Positions 23,057 to 32,136 of a DNA stretch of 64,000 bases are shown piece after piece (the first letter of the stretch is position 1; each line of letters starts with the position of its first letter). The position numbers and the translations under genes were made by a program. The stretch lies in contig NZ_NTMH01000041.1 in the NCBI RefSeq assembly GCF_002307475.1, forward strand, positions 45,306 through 109,305, written 5' to 3'. The notes beneath the pieces are model-generated. The model was not told where the DNA came from, did not search any database, and saw nothing but the letters and a program-made list of their open reading frames with translations. This DNA is from Pantoea allii. GTDB taxonomy: Bacteria; Pseudomonadota; Gammaproteobacteria; Enterobacterales; Enterobacteriaceae.

Positions 23057-24394
23057 TTAAGCGTGTGGATGACCGTGCTCGGGATGGCCTGCTGGCGCGG
23101 CATCCTTGATTTTTTTCTCTTCAGCCTTAATCAGACTGCGTTCATAGGCTCGCAGGAAGGGTAGGTACATCAGCGCCGACATCAGCATACAAACAAGGCA
23201 CATTACCAGCGGGCTGAGCGCCCAGTTGGCTGCCCAGGATGCACCAATCGGGGCGGGTGTGGTCCAGGGCGTGAGCGAAACCACCTGAGCGATCCAGCCG
23301 AGTTTTGTCGCGGTGTACGCCAGCACGGCGTTAATCATCGGAACGCACACGAAGGGGATAAACAGCAGTGGATTCATAATGACCGGGGCACCAAACAGGA
23401 TCGGTTCATTGATATTAAAAAAGCTGGGTACCACGCCCATTTTACCGATGGTGCGCAGATGCAGCACCCGGCTACGCAGCAGGAGGAAGGCCAAGGGTAA
23501 GGTGGAACCCACGCCGCCAATCAGCAGGTAGTGATCCCAAAAGCCCTGCAGGTAAACATGCGGCAGGGCGGCACCGGCGGCCAGGGCTGCCTGGTTAGCA
23601 GACAGGTTAGCCATCCAAAAGGGGTTCATAATGCCGGTGACGATCAGGGCACCGTGAATACCGGCAAACCAGAATATCTGACAGAGCAGTACGGAAAGTA
23701 AAATGGCGGGCAAGGAGTCCGAAGCAGAGACCAGCGGCTCCAGTAAATGCATGATGGCCTGCGGCATAATCATGCCGGTTTGCGCTTCGATAAACAGGTT
23801 GAGCGGATGTAACGTTGCGATAATCACCAGGACTGGGATCAGAATCTCAAAGGAGCGGGCCACGCCGGTGGGCACTTCTTTGGGCAGTCGGATAGTGACA
23901 TTATTTTGCTTTAGCCAGGCATAAACCCGGGTGGCGTAAATGGCGGTAATCAAGGCAGTAAAAATCCCCTGACCGGAAAGATACTGGGTTGAGATCTTTT
24001 CATCCGCATAGGGCGCGGCCACCAGTAAAAACGCCATAAACGCCAGCAAACCCGACATGATGGGATCAAGGTTAAACTGACGGCCCAGGCTGGCACCAAT
24101 CCCGACCGAGATGAAAAAGGTCATAACGCCCATGCTGAGATTAAATGGCAGCATCAGCTGTTGGCGATAGGTGATGGAAAAGTCGAGCCACGCACGGGCA
24201 ACGCTGTTAGTGGTGTCCGCTGAAAATGGCGGAAAGATAAATACCAACATAAACGACCCGATAATCATAAACGGCAGTGCCGCCGTAAAGCCGTCACGAA
24301 TCGCTATCACATACTTTTGCTGACCTAACTTTCCGGCGAGTGGCGTAATGGACTGTTCAATTACCGTCACCATCGACTGATATAACGAACTCAT
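23057..24394 (-). CDS. PTS lactose/cellobiose-family IIC component
   Basis: 445 residues, an integral membrane channel of the lactose/cellobiose PTS (CelB/ChbC type). The start MSSLYQSMVTVIEQSITPLAGKLG and motifs PFMIIGSFMLVFIFPPF and FFNINEPILFGAPVIMNP are typical. About ten membrane segments are expected. The C-terminus is unusually histidine-rich (GHPEHGHPHA). It begins 12 bases after the IIB stop and ends 12 bases before the GH1 gene, so IIB-IIC-GH1-IIA-porin reads as one operon. Confidence 0.93.
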   Translation of the reverse strand: MSSLYQSMVTVIEQSITPLAGKLGQQKYVIAIRDGFTAALPFMIIGSFMLVFIFPPFSADTTNSVARAWLDFSITYRQQLMLPFNLSMGVMTFFISVGIGASLGRQFNLDPIMSGLLAFMAFLLVAAPYADEKISTQYLSGQGIFTALITAIYATRVYAWLKQNNVTIRLPKEVPTGVARSFEILIPVLVIIATLHPLNLFIEAQTGMIMPQAIMHLLEPLVSASDSLPAILLSVLLCQIFWFAGIHGALIVTGIMNPFWMANLSANQAALAAGAALPHVYLQGFWDHYLLIGGVGSTLPLAFLLLRSRVLHLRTIGKMGVVPSFFNINEPILFGAPVIMNPLLFIPFVCVPMINAVLAYTATKLGWIAQVVSLTPWTTPAPIGASWAANWALSPLVMCLVCMLMSALMYLPFLRAYERSLIKAEEKKIKDAAPAGHPEHGHPHA

Positions 24395-24406
24395 AATGAC
24401 ACCTTT

Positions 24407-24721
24407 CTAGTGTGCCGCTTCAATAAGCGACAGAGCGTAATCCAGCACCTTGTCACCGCGTTGCATGCCGTAATCCGTCATATCAATAGCCCGGACAGGA
24501 ATGCCGTGGGTGGCAGCTTTTTCAGAGAGCATGGCTAACATGTACTTTACTTGTGGGCCGAGCAGGACAACCTGATAGTGTGGAAACTGCGTATCAAATT
24601 CTGAAACGCCCCAGGCATCGATCTGCACACTGAGACCACGCTGTTCCGCAACCTCTACCATTTTACGTACCAGCAGGCTGGTGGACATGCCCGCTGAACA
24701 ACACAACATAATCCTGATCAT
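24407..24721 (-). CDS. PTS lactose/cellobiose-family IIB component
   Basis: 104 residues from the ATG at 24721, which has AAAGGAGCG just upstream; a longer open frame is not needed. The phosphocysteine is Cys8 in LCCSAGMSTSLLVRKM, the defining motif of cellobiose IIB proteins. First gene of the operon; the region upstream holds two LacI-type palindromes. Confidence 0.93.
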   Translation of the reverse strand: MIRIMLCCSAGMSTSLLVRKMVEVAEQRGLSVQIDAWGVSEFDTQFPHYQVVLLGPQVKYMLAMLSEKAATHGIPVRAIDMTDYGMQRGDKVLDYALSLIEAAH

Positions 24722-24773
24722 GAGTAACGCTCCTTTAAATGAAAACGTGGACGGATATGATTTGATACGATAC

Positions 24774-24787
24774 GGAAACCGGTTTCC
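24774..24787. promoter_or_regulatory. LacI-family operator 1 of the beta-glucoside PTS locus
   Basis: Perfect palindrome GGAAACCGGTTTCC, centred on CG as in LacI/GalR-family operators. It lies 53 bases upstream of the IIB start, in the divergent region shared with the LacI-family regulator gene at 25011. Confidence 0.8.
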
Positions 24788-24896
24788 ATTTGTCGCAAAA
24801 GGAACTGTGACAGGCGTCATGATCTTAAGGAAACGAGGTGTTTTATTACGATTCAGATCACGTAATTGGGGATTTTTGTCGAAGATTGAGAAGAGA

Positions 24897-24913
24897 TGGA
24901 AAATCGGTTTCCA
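24897..24913. promoter_or_regulatory. LacI-family operator 2 of the beta-glucoside PTS locus
   Basis: Near-palindrome TGGAAAATCGGTTTCCA, matching operator 1 in both half-sites. It is about 120 bases from operator 1, close to the regulator gene, so the pair could permit looping or separate control of the two divergent promoters. Confidence 0.7.
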
Positions 24914-25010
24914 CAAAAAAATGAAAACGCTATACTGCCAATGGTGATAATTTGAGCCGCAGCGTTAGTCAGTAATTCAGGGATCCTGTGGGTTCTTTTA
25001 GGGGAAAATG

Positions 25011-25976
25011 ATGTCTACTATCAACGATGTATCGCGTCTGGCTGGTGTGTCAAAAGCCACGGTGTCACGCGTGTTGAGTGGGTCACGCGGCGTAAAAGAA
25101 GCCAGCCGCGTCGCAGTATTAAAAGCGGTGGATGAACTGAATTATCGTCCAAACGTGATCGCTCAGTCATTGCTGAGCCAGTCCACCGGTTGTATTGGCG
25201 TAATTTGCGCGCAGGACAATATTAACCAGACGACCGGTTATCTTTATGCGCTGGAAAAACATCTTAGTCAGCACCAAAAACACCTGTTGCTCCGTTTCGC
25301 GAACAGCAAATCAGAAGTGATGCACTGTCTGAATGAGCTGACCTGTGGCTTGTGTGATGATGTATTGATTATCGGCGCTCGTTTCCCGCTCAATCTTCAG
25401 CAAAAAAACGTGATTCTGGTGGATTGTCTGGAAACAGGGGATGACGTGAGCAGTATCCAGTTCGATCACGCTTTCGCTGCTGAAACCGCCTGTCACTATC
25501 TGATAAGCCAGAATCGCCGCCAGATCGCCCTGATCCATCCTGACGGAATGGGTTTTTCCGAGCAGGTGCTGCTGGGCTATAAGCACGCCCTGGAAAAAAA
25601 CTTTCTGCCTTTTAACCGTAACCTGGTGTTTATGGACTCCACATCCTCCTCGGTCGCCCTACAGGAGTTGTTGAATAACGCGTCCACGCTGAACTTTAGC
25701 GCATTGCTGGTGGCGGATGAACAGCAGGCCCAAAAAGTCATTCCACAGCTGCAGGCATTCAACAAACAGGTTCCCACCGATATTATGGTTTTTAGCCTGG
25801 CTGGATCGCTGAATTTGCCCGGCATCCCAACCATTCCGGCGATTGAGTATTCAATGGACGCCATGGCTGCGCGCATCGTGAAGGCACTGACTGAACAGAC
25901 GCGAAGCGTGCTGAACGCCTATGTGATGCGGGGTGACCTGATTATTCCCGATTTTCGCCAGCGCGAGCACCGTTAA
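25011..25976 (+). CDS. LacI-family regulator of the beta-glucoside PTS operon
   Basis: 321 residues from the ATG at 25011 (an adjacent ATG at 25008 is too close to AGGGG). The helix-turn-helix is at residues 3-25 (INDVSRLAGVSKATVSRVLSG) with the hinge NYRPNVIAQSL; a periplasmic-binding-protein-like effector domain follows. It is divergent from the PTS operon with two LacI-type palindromes between, as in AscG/ascFB. Its stop overlaps the convergent ROK gene by 4 bases. Confidence 0.9.
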   Translation: MSTINDVSRLAGVSKATVSRVLSGSRGVKEASRVAVLKAVDELNYRPNVIAQSLLSQSTGCIGVICAQDNINQTTGYLYALEKHLSQHQKHLLLRFANSKSEVMHCLNELTCGLCDDVLIIGARFPLNLQQKNVILVDCLETGDDVSSIQFDHAFAAETACHYLISQNRRQIALIHPDGMGFSEQVLLGYKHALEKNFLPFNRNLVFMDSTSSSVALQELLNNASTLNFSALLVADEQQAQKVIPQLQAFNKQVPTDIMVFSLAGSLNLPGIPTIPAIEYSMDAMAARIVKALTEQTRSVLNAYVMRGDLIIPDFRQREHR

Positions 25977-27106
25977 TCCATACGTTGCTCCATCTGCTCA
26001 ATGATTGCCAGCGCCAGTCCTGTTGCCGGCGCAAGATGTGAGGTCAGGAAATGCACCTGAGTATGGGCGGCAATAAACGCCAGTTTGTTTGCCTGCGTCT
26101 GATTGAGTACGGCCTGGCAAAATGTCGGACTGATGCTCCAGGGGCAATCAATAATGATATTGGCGGGATTCAGTAACAACATGATCTGGCTGAGCGCGAT
26201 GCCCAGATAGTTGCCCGCCAGTTGCATGACTTCGTTCACCACGTTAGGTGCGCTGTCACGGCTTTGCCAGGTCAATCCCGGCTGACGCTGAGCCAGTTGC
26301 TGATTAATGGCGGGTTTGCTGATCATGGCTTCCAGACAACCCTGACGGTTGCAGCTACAGCGAGGGCCATTAGGTTGCACGGTAAGGTGACCGGCTTCAC
26401 CTGCGGTCCAACTGTTGCCCGTGAAAACGACACCGTGCTGTACCAGCGCACCGCCAATGCCTTCAGCGATACGTAAATAAAAATGCCCGCTCTCGGCGGG
26501 CAATTTGAGTTGTTGTACAGACAGCAGGGCAGCCGCTCTGACGTTATTCATAATGCGAATCGGCAACTGAACCTGTTTGCGTAGGTTGCTCGCCAGGTCA
26601 ACGTCCTGCCAGCCCAAATGGGTGGATAAATGCATCCAGCCCCGCCTGGGATCAACGACGCCAGGAAAACCCAGTCCGATGCCTAACAGACCCGGCCACT
26701 CCTCGGTAAGTTTGTCACATAAGGCGGCCACCTCGGCCAACAGCGGCCCCGGCCTGCTGGTATCTGTACGCAGGGTTTGCTCAGCAATCGTCTGGGAAAA
26801 ATAATCACACACCTGCCAGTGAATCAGGTTCTTTTCCACCATGATGCCGGCGCTGACCAGCTTTTCCGGGCGCAGGGTGATATGAATTTTAGGGCGGCCC
26901 GCCGCAGAGACGCTGGCCTTTCCCAGCTCCTGCACTAAATCCTGTTCCAGCAGGTCATCAATAATCTGCGACACGGTATTTTTACTGATTGCCAGTATGT
27001 GTGCCAGATCCTGACGCGACGTGATACGCAGCTGACGCAGTTGTGCCATCACCCGCTTTTGGTTATTCAGCCGCATTAATGCAGGCCCTTTGCCAGTTAC
27101 TTTCAT
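25973..27106 (-). CDS. ROK-family transcriptional regulator (NagC/XylR type)
   Basis: 377 residues. An N-terminal winged helix-turn-helix (about 18-62, SRQDLAHILAISKNTVSQIIDDL) is followed by a ROK sugar-binding domain with the zinc motif GPRCSCNRQGCLEAM (close to CxCGxxGCxE) and GEAGHLTVQP. It probably senses a sugar or sugar phosphate. Its gene is convergent with the LacI regulator and may co-regulate the beta-glucoside locus, but no direct evidence of target is visible. Confidence 0.9.
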   Translation of the reverse strand: MKVTGKGPALMRLNNQKRVMAQLRQLRITSRQDLAHILAISKNTVSQIIDDLLEQDLVQELGKASVSAAGRPKIHITLRPEKLVSAGIMVEKNLIHWQVCDYFSQTIAEQTLRTDTSRPGPLLAEVAALCDKLTEEWPGLLGIGLGFPGVVDPRRGWMHLSTHLGWQDVDLASNLRKQVQLPIRIMNNVRAAALLSVQQLKLPAESGHFYLRIAEGIGGALVQHGVVFTGNSWTAGEAGHLTVQPNGPRCSCNRQGCLEAMISKPAINQQLAQRQPGLTWQSRDSAPNVVNEVMQLAGNYLGIALSQIMLLLNPANIIIDCPWSISPTFCQAVLNQTQANKLAFIAAHTQVHFLTSHLAPATGLALAIIEQMEQRMD

Positions 27107-27318
27107 GGCGGCTTACCCCAGATGTGAAAATCGGTAGCGGACCTACCAACGATGAAGTCTTATTAGTTTGATGTCTAATCAAAACTTAGCATTGGGCAGA
27201 TAGGCTGCCAAACGGCAATAGCATCTGGACGGGGGAATTAAGTCAGAAATGGGTGCCAGGCCACACGATTGTGTAATGGCAGGATAACGTGCTGGCCCGC
27301 CTTAGCGGGCAGCACATA

Positions 27319-28059
27319 TCAGTATTCATCACCGCGAACGCGGCTGCGATAGCTTTCCCAGTCAAAGCGAACCCACAAACTGTTGCCCAGGCGCATACGA
27401 TCCATAACGCGCTCACCCAGCAACGCATTCATACCGGCGTGATCAAGGTTAGAGAGCATACCTGTGGGGCGTTTTGAGGATGAACGGCGGTCCACGATCT
27501 GGTTAATAATCACTTTCTCGTAGCGCGATTCACTTTGCATACCGATCTCATCGATCACCAGCAAATCAACGCTGCTGAGATCCTGAATCAGTCGCTCTTC
27601 CGTGATTCCGCTGCTGCCGCTAAAGGTGCCTTTCATGCTCGACATCAGGTCAGCTACCGTGACGATGAGCACGCTCTTACCCCGTAAAATCAGGTCGTTA
27701 CCAATGGCTGCCGCCAGGTGATTTTTACCGGTACCGGGACGGCCTGAGAAAACGAAGCTGGCAATACTGCCGTCAAATTCTGCCGCGTACTGGCGAGCAA
27801 GTTCCAGGGCTTTGCGCTGGCCTTCGTTTTCAACCCGATAGTTATCGAACGAGCAATTGATGTGTAACTCGCGAATACCAGAACGGCCCATGATGCGCTG
27901 CATTTTCATGGCGCGGTTCTCACGCACAATGGATTCTGAGCGCAGGCGGCCCTGTTCCTGATTCCAGGCCAGTAACTCTTCACCATTGGTGAACTTTGGG
28001 CGAGTGCCCGCGGGCATCATCCGTTTCAGACGGTTAAACAGATCGTTCAGCGTTTTCAT
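27319..28059 (-). CDS. dnaC: DNA replication helicase loader DnaC
   Basis: 246 residues, near E. coli length. AAA+ ATPase with Walker A GRPGTGKNH (here N replaces the usual S/T context but GKN is also found in enterobacterial DnaC) and Walker B LLVIDEIGMQ. It loads DnaB onto single-stranded DNA at oriC and at stalled forks with PriA/DnaT. The start overlaps the dnaT stop by one base (TAATG), so translation is coupled. Confidence 0.95.
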   Translation of the reverse strand: MKTLNDLFNRLKRMMPAGTRPKFTNGEELLAWNQEQGRLRSESIVRENRAMKMQRIMGRSGIRELHINCSFDNYRVENEGQRKALELARQYAAEFDGSIASFVFSGRPGTGKNHLAAAIGNDLILRGKSVLIVTVADLMSSMKGTFSGSSGITEERLIQDLSSVDLLVIDEIGMQSESRYEKVIINQIVDRRSSSKRPTGMLSNLDHAGMNALLGERVMDRMRLGNSLWVRFDWESYRSRVRGDEY

Positions 28060-28595
28060 TATTCACCCCGGAAACCATCAGGAATTGTGCTGTCAGGATT
28101 CGGCAACTGCGTAATATCACGTCTGGGCTGTCCGCCATTCGCGGCGCGGTTCATCTGCAGGCTGCGCGCCAGTTTCTGCTGCCACTGCACATGATGAAAC
28201 AGACGGCCTTCGGCCTGCCAGTAAGCCACAAAGGCAGCCAGTTCGGCCGCCGTGACCGGCTCGCTTAGCGCCACGCCCCAGATGGCCGCCTGACGCGTAA
28301 AGTCAGCGTCCGGTTGCCAGCCATCATACATGGCGAATTTACCCACCGGCGTATGCAGCGTAGCAGAAACATCGTCATACAGGCTGTCATCCAGCGCCAC
28401 ATCAGTGGGTTGCTGAGAGGCTGCCTCAAGTGCCAGCAGCCGTGCCAGACGTACTGGCGTGATGGCGTACATCACGGGCGTGTAATTTTCCAGCACCGCC
28501 AGCGTGCCGTCTTCAGCCTGCTGCAAGGCGCTGAGTGGATCCTGACGGAAAGCCTCAAGACCAATAAGCGTTGACGTTAAGATTTTGACTGACAT
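28059..28595 (-). CDS. dnaT: Primosomal protein DnaT
   Basis: 178 residues from the ATG at 28595 (AGGT upstream), one less than E. coli DnaT. The start MSVKILTSTLIGLEAFRQDP and the C-terminal part with FHHVQWQQKLARSLQMNR are characteristic. DnaT joins PriA and PriB to bring DnaBC to repaired forks. Forms the conserved dnaTC operon. Confidence 0.95.
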   Translation of the reverse strand: MSVKILTSTLIGLEAFRQDPLSALQQAEDGTLAVLENYTPVMYAITPVRLARLLALEAASQQPTDVALDDSLYDDVSATLHTPVGKFAMYDGWQPDADFTRQAAIWGVALSEPVTAAELAAFVAYWQAEGRLFHHVQWQQKLARSLQMNRAANGGQPRRDITQLPNPDSTIPDGFRGE

Positions 28596-28768
28596 GAAAA
28601 GACCTGCGGTTAACTTACACCGAACACCGGATAAAATAACCCGGTGCAGAAGCGCATATTGTACCTTTTTTAACGCGCAGGATCGCTGAAAAAGCGTTGT
28701 GGATAGCAACCCAACTTAATGCGTTAGCACAACCGTTGGGTTGACGTGGCAGTGTTTACCTGACGCGC

Positions 28769-29374
28769 TTAGCGCCGGGTTTGCCACAGATAGCGAAGCC
28801 CGGCCAGCCAGCACAGGCTGTAACCCAGCAGTTCAACGCCTTCTTCAGCCATATTTTTGACGCCTCGATTATAGTGATCGGGCATCAGGTGCTCCCACAG
28901 CGCGTTCATACCAAACAGCCGGGAGAAAACCAGCACAATCATCAATCCGGCCGCCATGACGGGCCAGCGATTGTGATTCAGCAGATCCGCCAGCGCGCTG
29001 ATGGTTTGCTTAGGTGTTCGCATGGCTACCGCTAAACTGCCCAGCGCAATCGCCAGCGCAAACCACACCCAGCTACCATGACGGATGAGATCGAAGAAAA
29101 AATCCAGTTCACGGATAAGCATACAACTGTAAAAACCGGCAATTAAGGTTAAACCACCCCGTTGTTCGGGCCGATGACGAGCGGCAATAAAAAACAGCGC
29201 GGCAAGACTGACCAATAACAATTCCTGCACGGTTTCGGTAAAAGACGCTTCATGCAGCGCATTATCCATCCAGACCACATCCACATAGAGGGGGCCGATC
29301 ATTAAGGTGATAAACAGGGAAGTAAAAAGAAATACCGTGAGCTCACGGCCAATAAGGATTACATCGTTACGCAT
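28769..29374 (-). CDS. Conserved hypothetical inner membrane protein
   Basis: 201 residues with about six hydrophobic segments (for example VFLFTSLFITLMIGPLYVDVVW and LLLVSLAALFFIAARH) and acidic/histidine residues near the membrane face (ALHEASFTET, RELDFFFDLIRHGSW). I do not recognise a characterised family. It lies upstream of dnaT on the same strand but with a 170-base gap, and is divergent from tag. No function proposed. Confidence 0.75.
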   Translation of the reverse strand: MRNDVILIGRELTVFLFTSLFITLMIGPLYVDVVWMDNALHEASFTETVQELLLVSLAALFFIAARHRPEQRGGLTLIAGFYSCMLIRELDFFFDLIRHGSWVWFALAIALGSLAVAMRTPKQTISALADLLNHNRWPVMAAGLMIVLVFSRLFGMNALWEHLMPDHYNRGVKNMAEEGVELLGYSLCWLAGLRYLWQTRR

Positions 29375-29584
29375 GGAGTTACCTGAAAATGACTATCGTT
29401 ATCATTATATTTTTATTCGTCGCACCTGCCTTCGCTTTTTATGCGTGATCGATTCAGCGAACAACATAACCTGCGTTGATAGCCGAAGCGGCCTCGCAAA
29501 TTACGCGGCTTAGGGTTCAAAACGTCAGGGATTGCCTCTACTATCGGGGAAATCAAAATAGCGCGCTATATAAGGACTAATGCA

Positions 29585-30145
29585 ATGCAACGATGTGGCT
29601 GGGTAACGCAAGATCCTGTCTATCTGGCCTACCATGACAAGGAGTGGGGCATCGCGCAGAGAGATAAACAGGCGCTGTTTGAAATGTTGTGCCTGGAAGG
29701 CCAGCAGGCGGGGTTGTCCTGGATTACCGTGCTGAAAAAACGCCAAAATTACCGCGCCGCGTTTCACCAGTTTGATCCGCAGGCCATTGCGTTGATGGAT
29801 GAGCAGGATATCGCGCAGCTTATGCAGAACAGCGGCATTATCCGTCATCCAGGCAAAATCGCGGCGATTATTGCAAATGCCCGAGCCATGTTGGCAATGG
29901 AAGCAGAAGGCGAGGATTTTGCCCGTTTTGTCTGGCAGTTCGTCGATAATCAGCCCATTGTCCATCACTTCGCCGACTATAAACAGAGCCCGACAACCTC
30001 CGCGCAGGCCATTGCGCTTTCAAAAGCACTCAAAACACGTGGTTTTAAATTCATCGGCCCGACAATTTGTTATTCATTTATGCAGGCCTGCGGCCTGATT
30101 AACGATCATCAAACCAACTGTTTTTGCCATCCTGACAACATTTAA
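29585..30145 (+). CDS. tag: DNA-3-methyladenine glycosylase I
   Basis: 186 residues, constitutive base-excision enzyme that removes 3-methyladenine from DNA. The zinc-binding residues Cys4, His17, His175 and Cys179 are present, and the start MQRCGWVTQDPVYLAYHDKEW is diagnostic. In E. coli tag is followed by yiaC, bisC and yiaD; here yiaD is next, so yiaC and bisC are missing from this locus. Confidence 0.96.
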   Translation: MQRCGWVTQDPVYLAYHDKEWGIAQRDKQALFEMLCLEGQQAGLSWITVLKKRQNYRAAFHQFDPQAIALMDEQDIAQLMQNSGIIRHPGKIAAIIANARAMLAMEAEGEDFARFVWQFVDNQPIVHHFADYKQSPTTSAQAIALSKALKTRGFKFIGPTICYSFMQACGLINDHQTNCFCHPDNI

Positions 30146-30261
30146 CGCCGATCCTTTACAAAATAAGACATTGTCTCAGGATTTTCCTCACTTTTGCGCG
30201 GCATAATCAGTACCACTTAGGGGATAAGATGCCTCGTTGTGATGAACGTAAGGGATAAATA

Positions 30262-30924
30262 ATGCAGAAAAAGTTAATTGCTCTCACCCTGTTGTTAAGC
30301 GGTAGCCTGGTGATATCGGGTTGTACCACCAATCCTTACACTGGCGAATCTCAGGCCGGTAAATCCGGTGTAGGTGCAGGCCTTGGCGCATTAGTGGGCG
30401 CAGGCGTTGGCGTACTTTCTTCCTCGAAGAAAGATCGCGGTAAAGGGGCATTAATTGGTGCGGCCAGCGGCGCGGCATTAGGCGGCGGCGTGGGTTATTA
30501 CATGGATGTCCAGGAAGCGAAGCTGCGCGACAAAATGAAAGGAACCGGCGTTAGTGTGACCCGTCAGGGCGATAACATCGTGCTGAACATGCCGAACAAT
30601 GTGACCTTTGATTCCAGCAGCAGCAGCCTGAAACCGGCGGGGGCCAATACACTGACCGGTGTGGCAATGGTGCTGAAAGAGTATCCCAAAACGGCCGTCA
30701 ATGTTGTGGGACATACTGACAGTACCGGCTCGCGTGCGTTGAACATGCGTCTGTCGCAGCAGCGTGCCGAAAGCGTTGCCAGCGCCCTGATCGTTCAGGG
30801 TGTCGCAGAGAATCGTTTGCATACTCAGGGCGCAGGGCCAGACAGCCCGATTGCCACTAACAGTACTGAAGCCGGTAAAGCGCAGAACCGCCGCGTTGAA
30901 ATTACGCTCAGTCCGTTGAATTGA
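30262..30924 (+). CDS. yiaD: OmpA-family outer membrane lipoprotein YiaD
   Basis: 220 residues. A lipoprotein signal peptide ends in VISGC with lipidated Cys21. A glycine-rich region (GVGAGLGALVGAGVGV, GALIGAASGAALGGGVGYY) forms membrane-associating glycine-zipper helices, and the C-terminal OmpA-like domain (about 105-215) has NVVGHTDSTGS and KAQNRRVEI that bind peptidoglycan. E. coli YiaD has 219 residues. A short hairpin follows the stop. Confidence 0.95.
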   Translation: MQKKLIALTLLLSGSLVISGCTTNPYTGESQAGKSGVGAGLGALVGAGVGVLSSSKKDRGKGALIGAASGAALGGGVGYYMDVQEAKLRDKMKGTGVSVTRQGDNIVLNMPNNVTFDSSSSSLKPAGANTLTGVAMVLKEYPKTAVNVVGHTDSTGSRALNMRLSQQRAESVASALIVQGVAENRLHTQGAGPDSPIATNSTEAGKAQNRRVEITLSPLN

Positions 30925-30930
30925 TTATCC

Positions 30931-30950
30931 CGCCCCCGTCTCCGGGGGCG
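30931..30950 (+). terminator. Hairpin after yiaD
   Basis: CGCCCCCG (30931-30938) and CGGGGGCG (30943-30950) form a GC-only stem with loop TCTC, 7 bases after the yiaD stop. There is no immediate T run, so this may end transcription only partly. Confidence 0.5.
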
Positions 30951-31003
30951 AAATACGGCTCGCTGTCATTTTTTCGACAATTTTCGGTAATAAAATTGGC
31001 AAG

Positions 31004-31020
31004 GGTTCCAGTTGGGAACC
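31004..31020. promoter_or_regulatory. LacI-type operator upstream of the first LacI regulator
   Basis: GGTTCCAGTTGGGAACC is a palindrome with 6-base arms (GGTTCC/GGAACC). It lies 65 bases before the LacI-family gene at 31085, suggesting autoregulation or control by the related regulator downstream. Confidence 0.55.
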
Positions 31021-31084
31021 TGCGCACGGTGCCTGTCAACGCTTTATGCCAGAATGATTCAAATTGAACAATGGATAACGCATC

Positions 31085-32068
31085 ATGTCACTGAAAGCCA
31101 TTGCGTCAGTATTAGGTCTCTCCGTTACCACAGTGAGCCGTGCACTCAACGGTTATGAGGATGTGGCCAAACAAACACGCCAGCGTGTGGAAGAAGAAGC
31201 ACAGCGACGCGGCTACCGTCCCAATGTTGCCGCCCGACGTTTAAAAACCGGACGTGCCAACGCGGTAGGACTGGTTTATCCGATGAGCGCTCCGCCACTC
31301 AGCGACACGCACTTTAACAAGATATTAGTGGCGCTCGATCAGCGTCTTTCTCACTACGATATCGATCTCCTGTTATTAACCGATAAACCGCATGACGGGC
31401 AGCGTTCACTGATTCGCATGCTGCGCAGCCGGGCGGTCGATGCGATCGTCGTTACGCACACCTCACCTCATGACGAGCGCCTGCTCAGCCTGCAGCAGAA
31501 AGGTTTTAATTTTCTGACGCTGGGACGGAGTGATGCACAGCAGGATCATGCCTGGTTTGACGTCGACAATGCCGCCGGTTCGGTTCTGGCCGTGAAGCAC
31601 TGTCTGGCGCTTGGCATGCAACGTATCGCCTGGCTCGGTGGCAACGAGACCTGCACGTTTGTGCGCGATCGCCGCCAGGGTTATCTGAATGCGCTGGATT
31701 CCGTGCCACCTTATGCCACCGCCGTGGTTGAACCGTCGCGTCGGGCGGGTTATCAACAAATTACAGACTGGCTGGCGCAAGGGCTGCAACCTGAGGCAAT
31801 TATCACCGATTGCAGTGCGCTGGCGGAAGGCGCGCTAATGGCATTGCAGCAGGCGGGTCGCCTGCAGGGTAAAGACGCCATCACCTTAATTGCGTGGGAC
31901 GGGCTACCGGCTGATGCCATTATCGATTACCCGATTATCGCCATTCGCCAGGCCAGCGAGCAGCAGAGAGGGGAGCAGGTAGCGACGATGATAATGCGCC
32001 TGCTGGAAGGCGCGCCGTTGGCGCAACTGCAGGTACTGTGGCAACCCTGGCTGCAACTTCCCCAATGA
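31085..32068 (+). CDS. LacI-family transcriptional regulator
   Basis: 327 residues. Helix-turn-helix at residues 2-24 (LKAIASVLGLSVTTVSRALNG), hinge GYRPNVAARRLKTGRANAVGLVYP, then an effector domain. It is one of two LacI genes in tandem ahead of the kgu operon, 68 bases before ptxS; a palindrome precedes it. The effector is probably a sugar acid or its phosphate, inferred from neighbours. Confidence 0.88.
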   Translation: MSLKAIASVLGLSVTTVSRALNGYEDVAKQTRQRVEEEAQRRGYRPNVAARRLKTGRANAVGLVYPMSAPPLSDTHFNKILVALDQRLSHYDIDLLLLTDKPHDGQRSLIRMLRSRAVDAIVVTHTSPHDERLLSLQQKGFNFLTLGRSDAQQDHAWFDVDNAAGSVLAVKHCLALGMQRIAWLGGNETCTFVRDRRQGYLNALDSVPPYATAVVEPSRRAGYQQITDWLAQGLQPEAIITDCSALAEGALMALQQAGRLQGKDAITLIAWDGLPADAIIDYPIIAIRQASEQQRGEQVATMIMRLLEGAPLAQLQVLWQPWLQLPQ

Positions 32069-32136
32069 CGCTATCTTTTTTGCCATGTTGTATGCCTGTG
32101 GTAGTCTCGCCGGATGCTTAATTTGCGGAAGACTTT

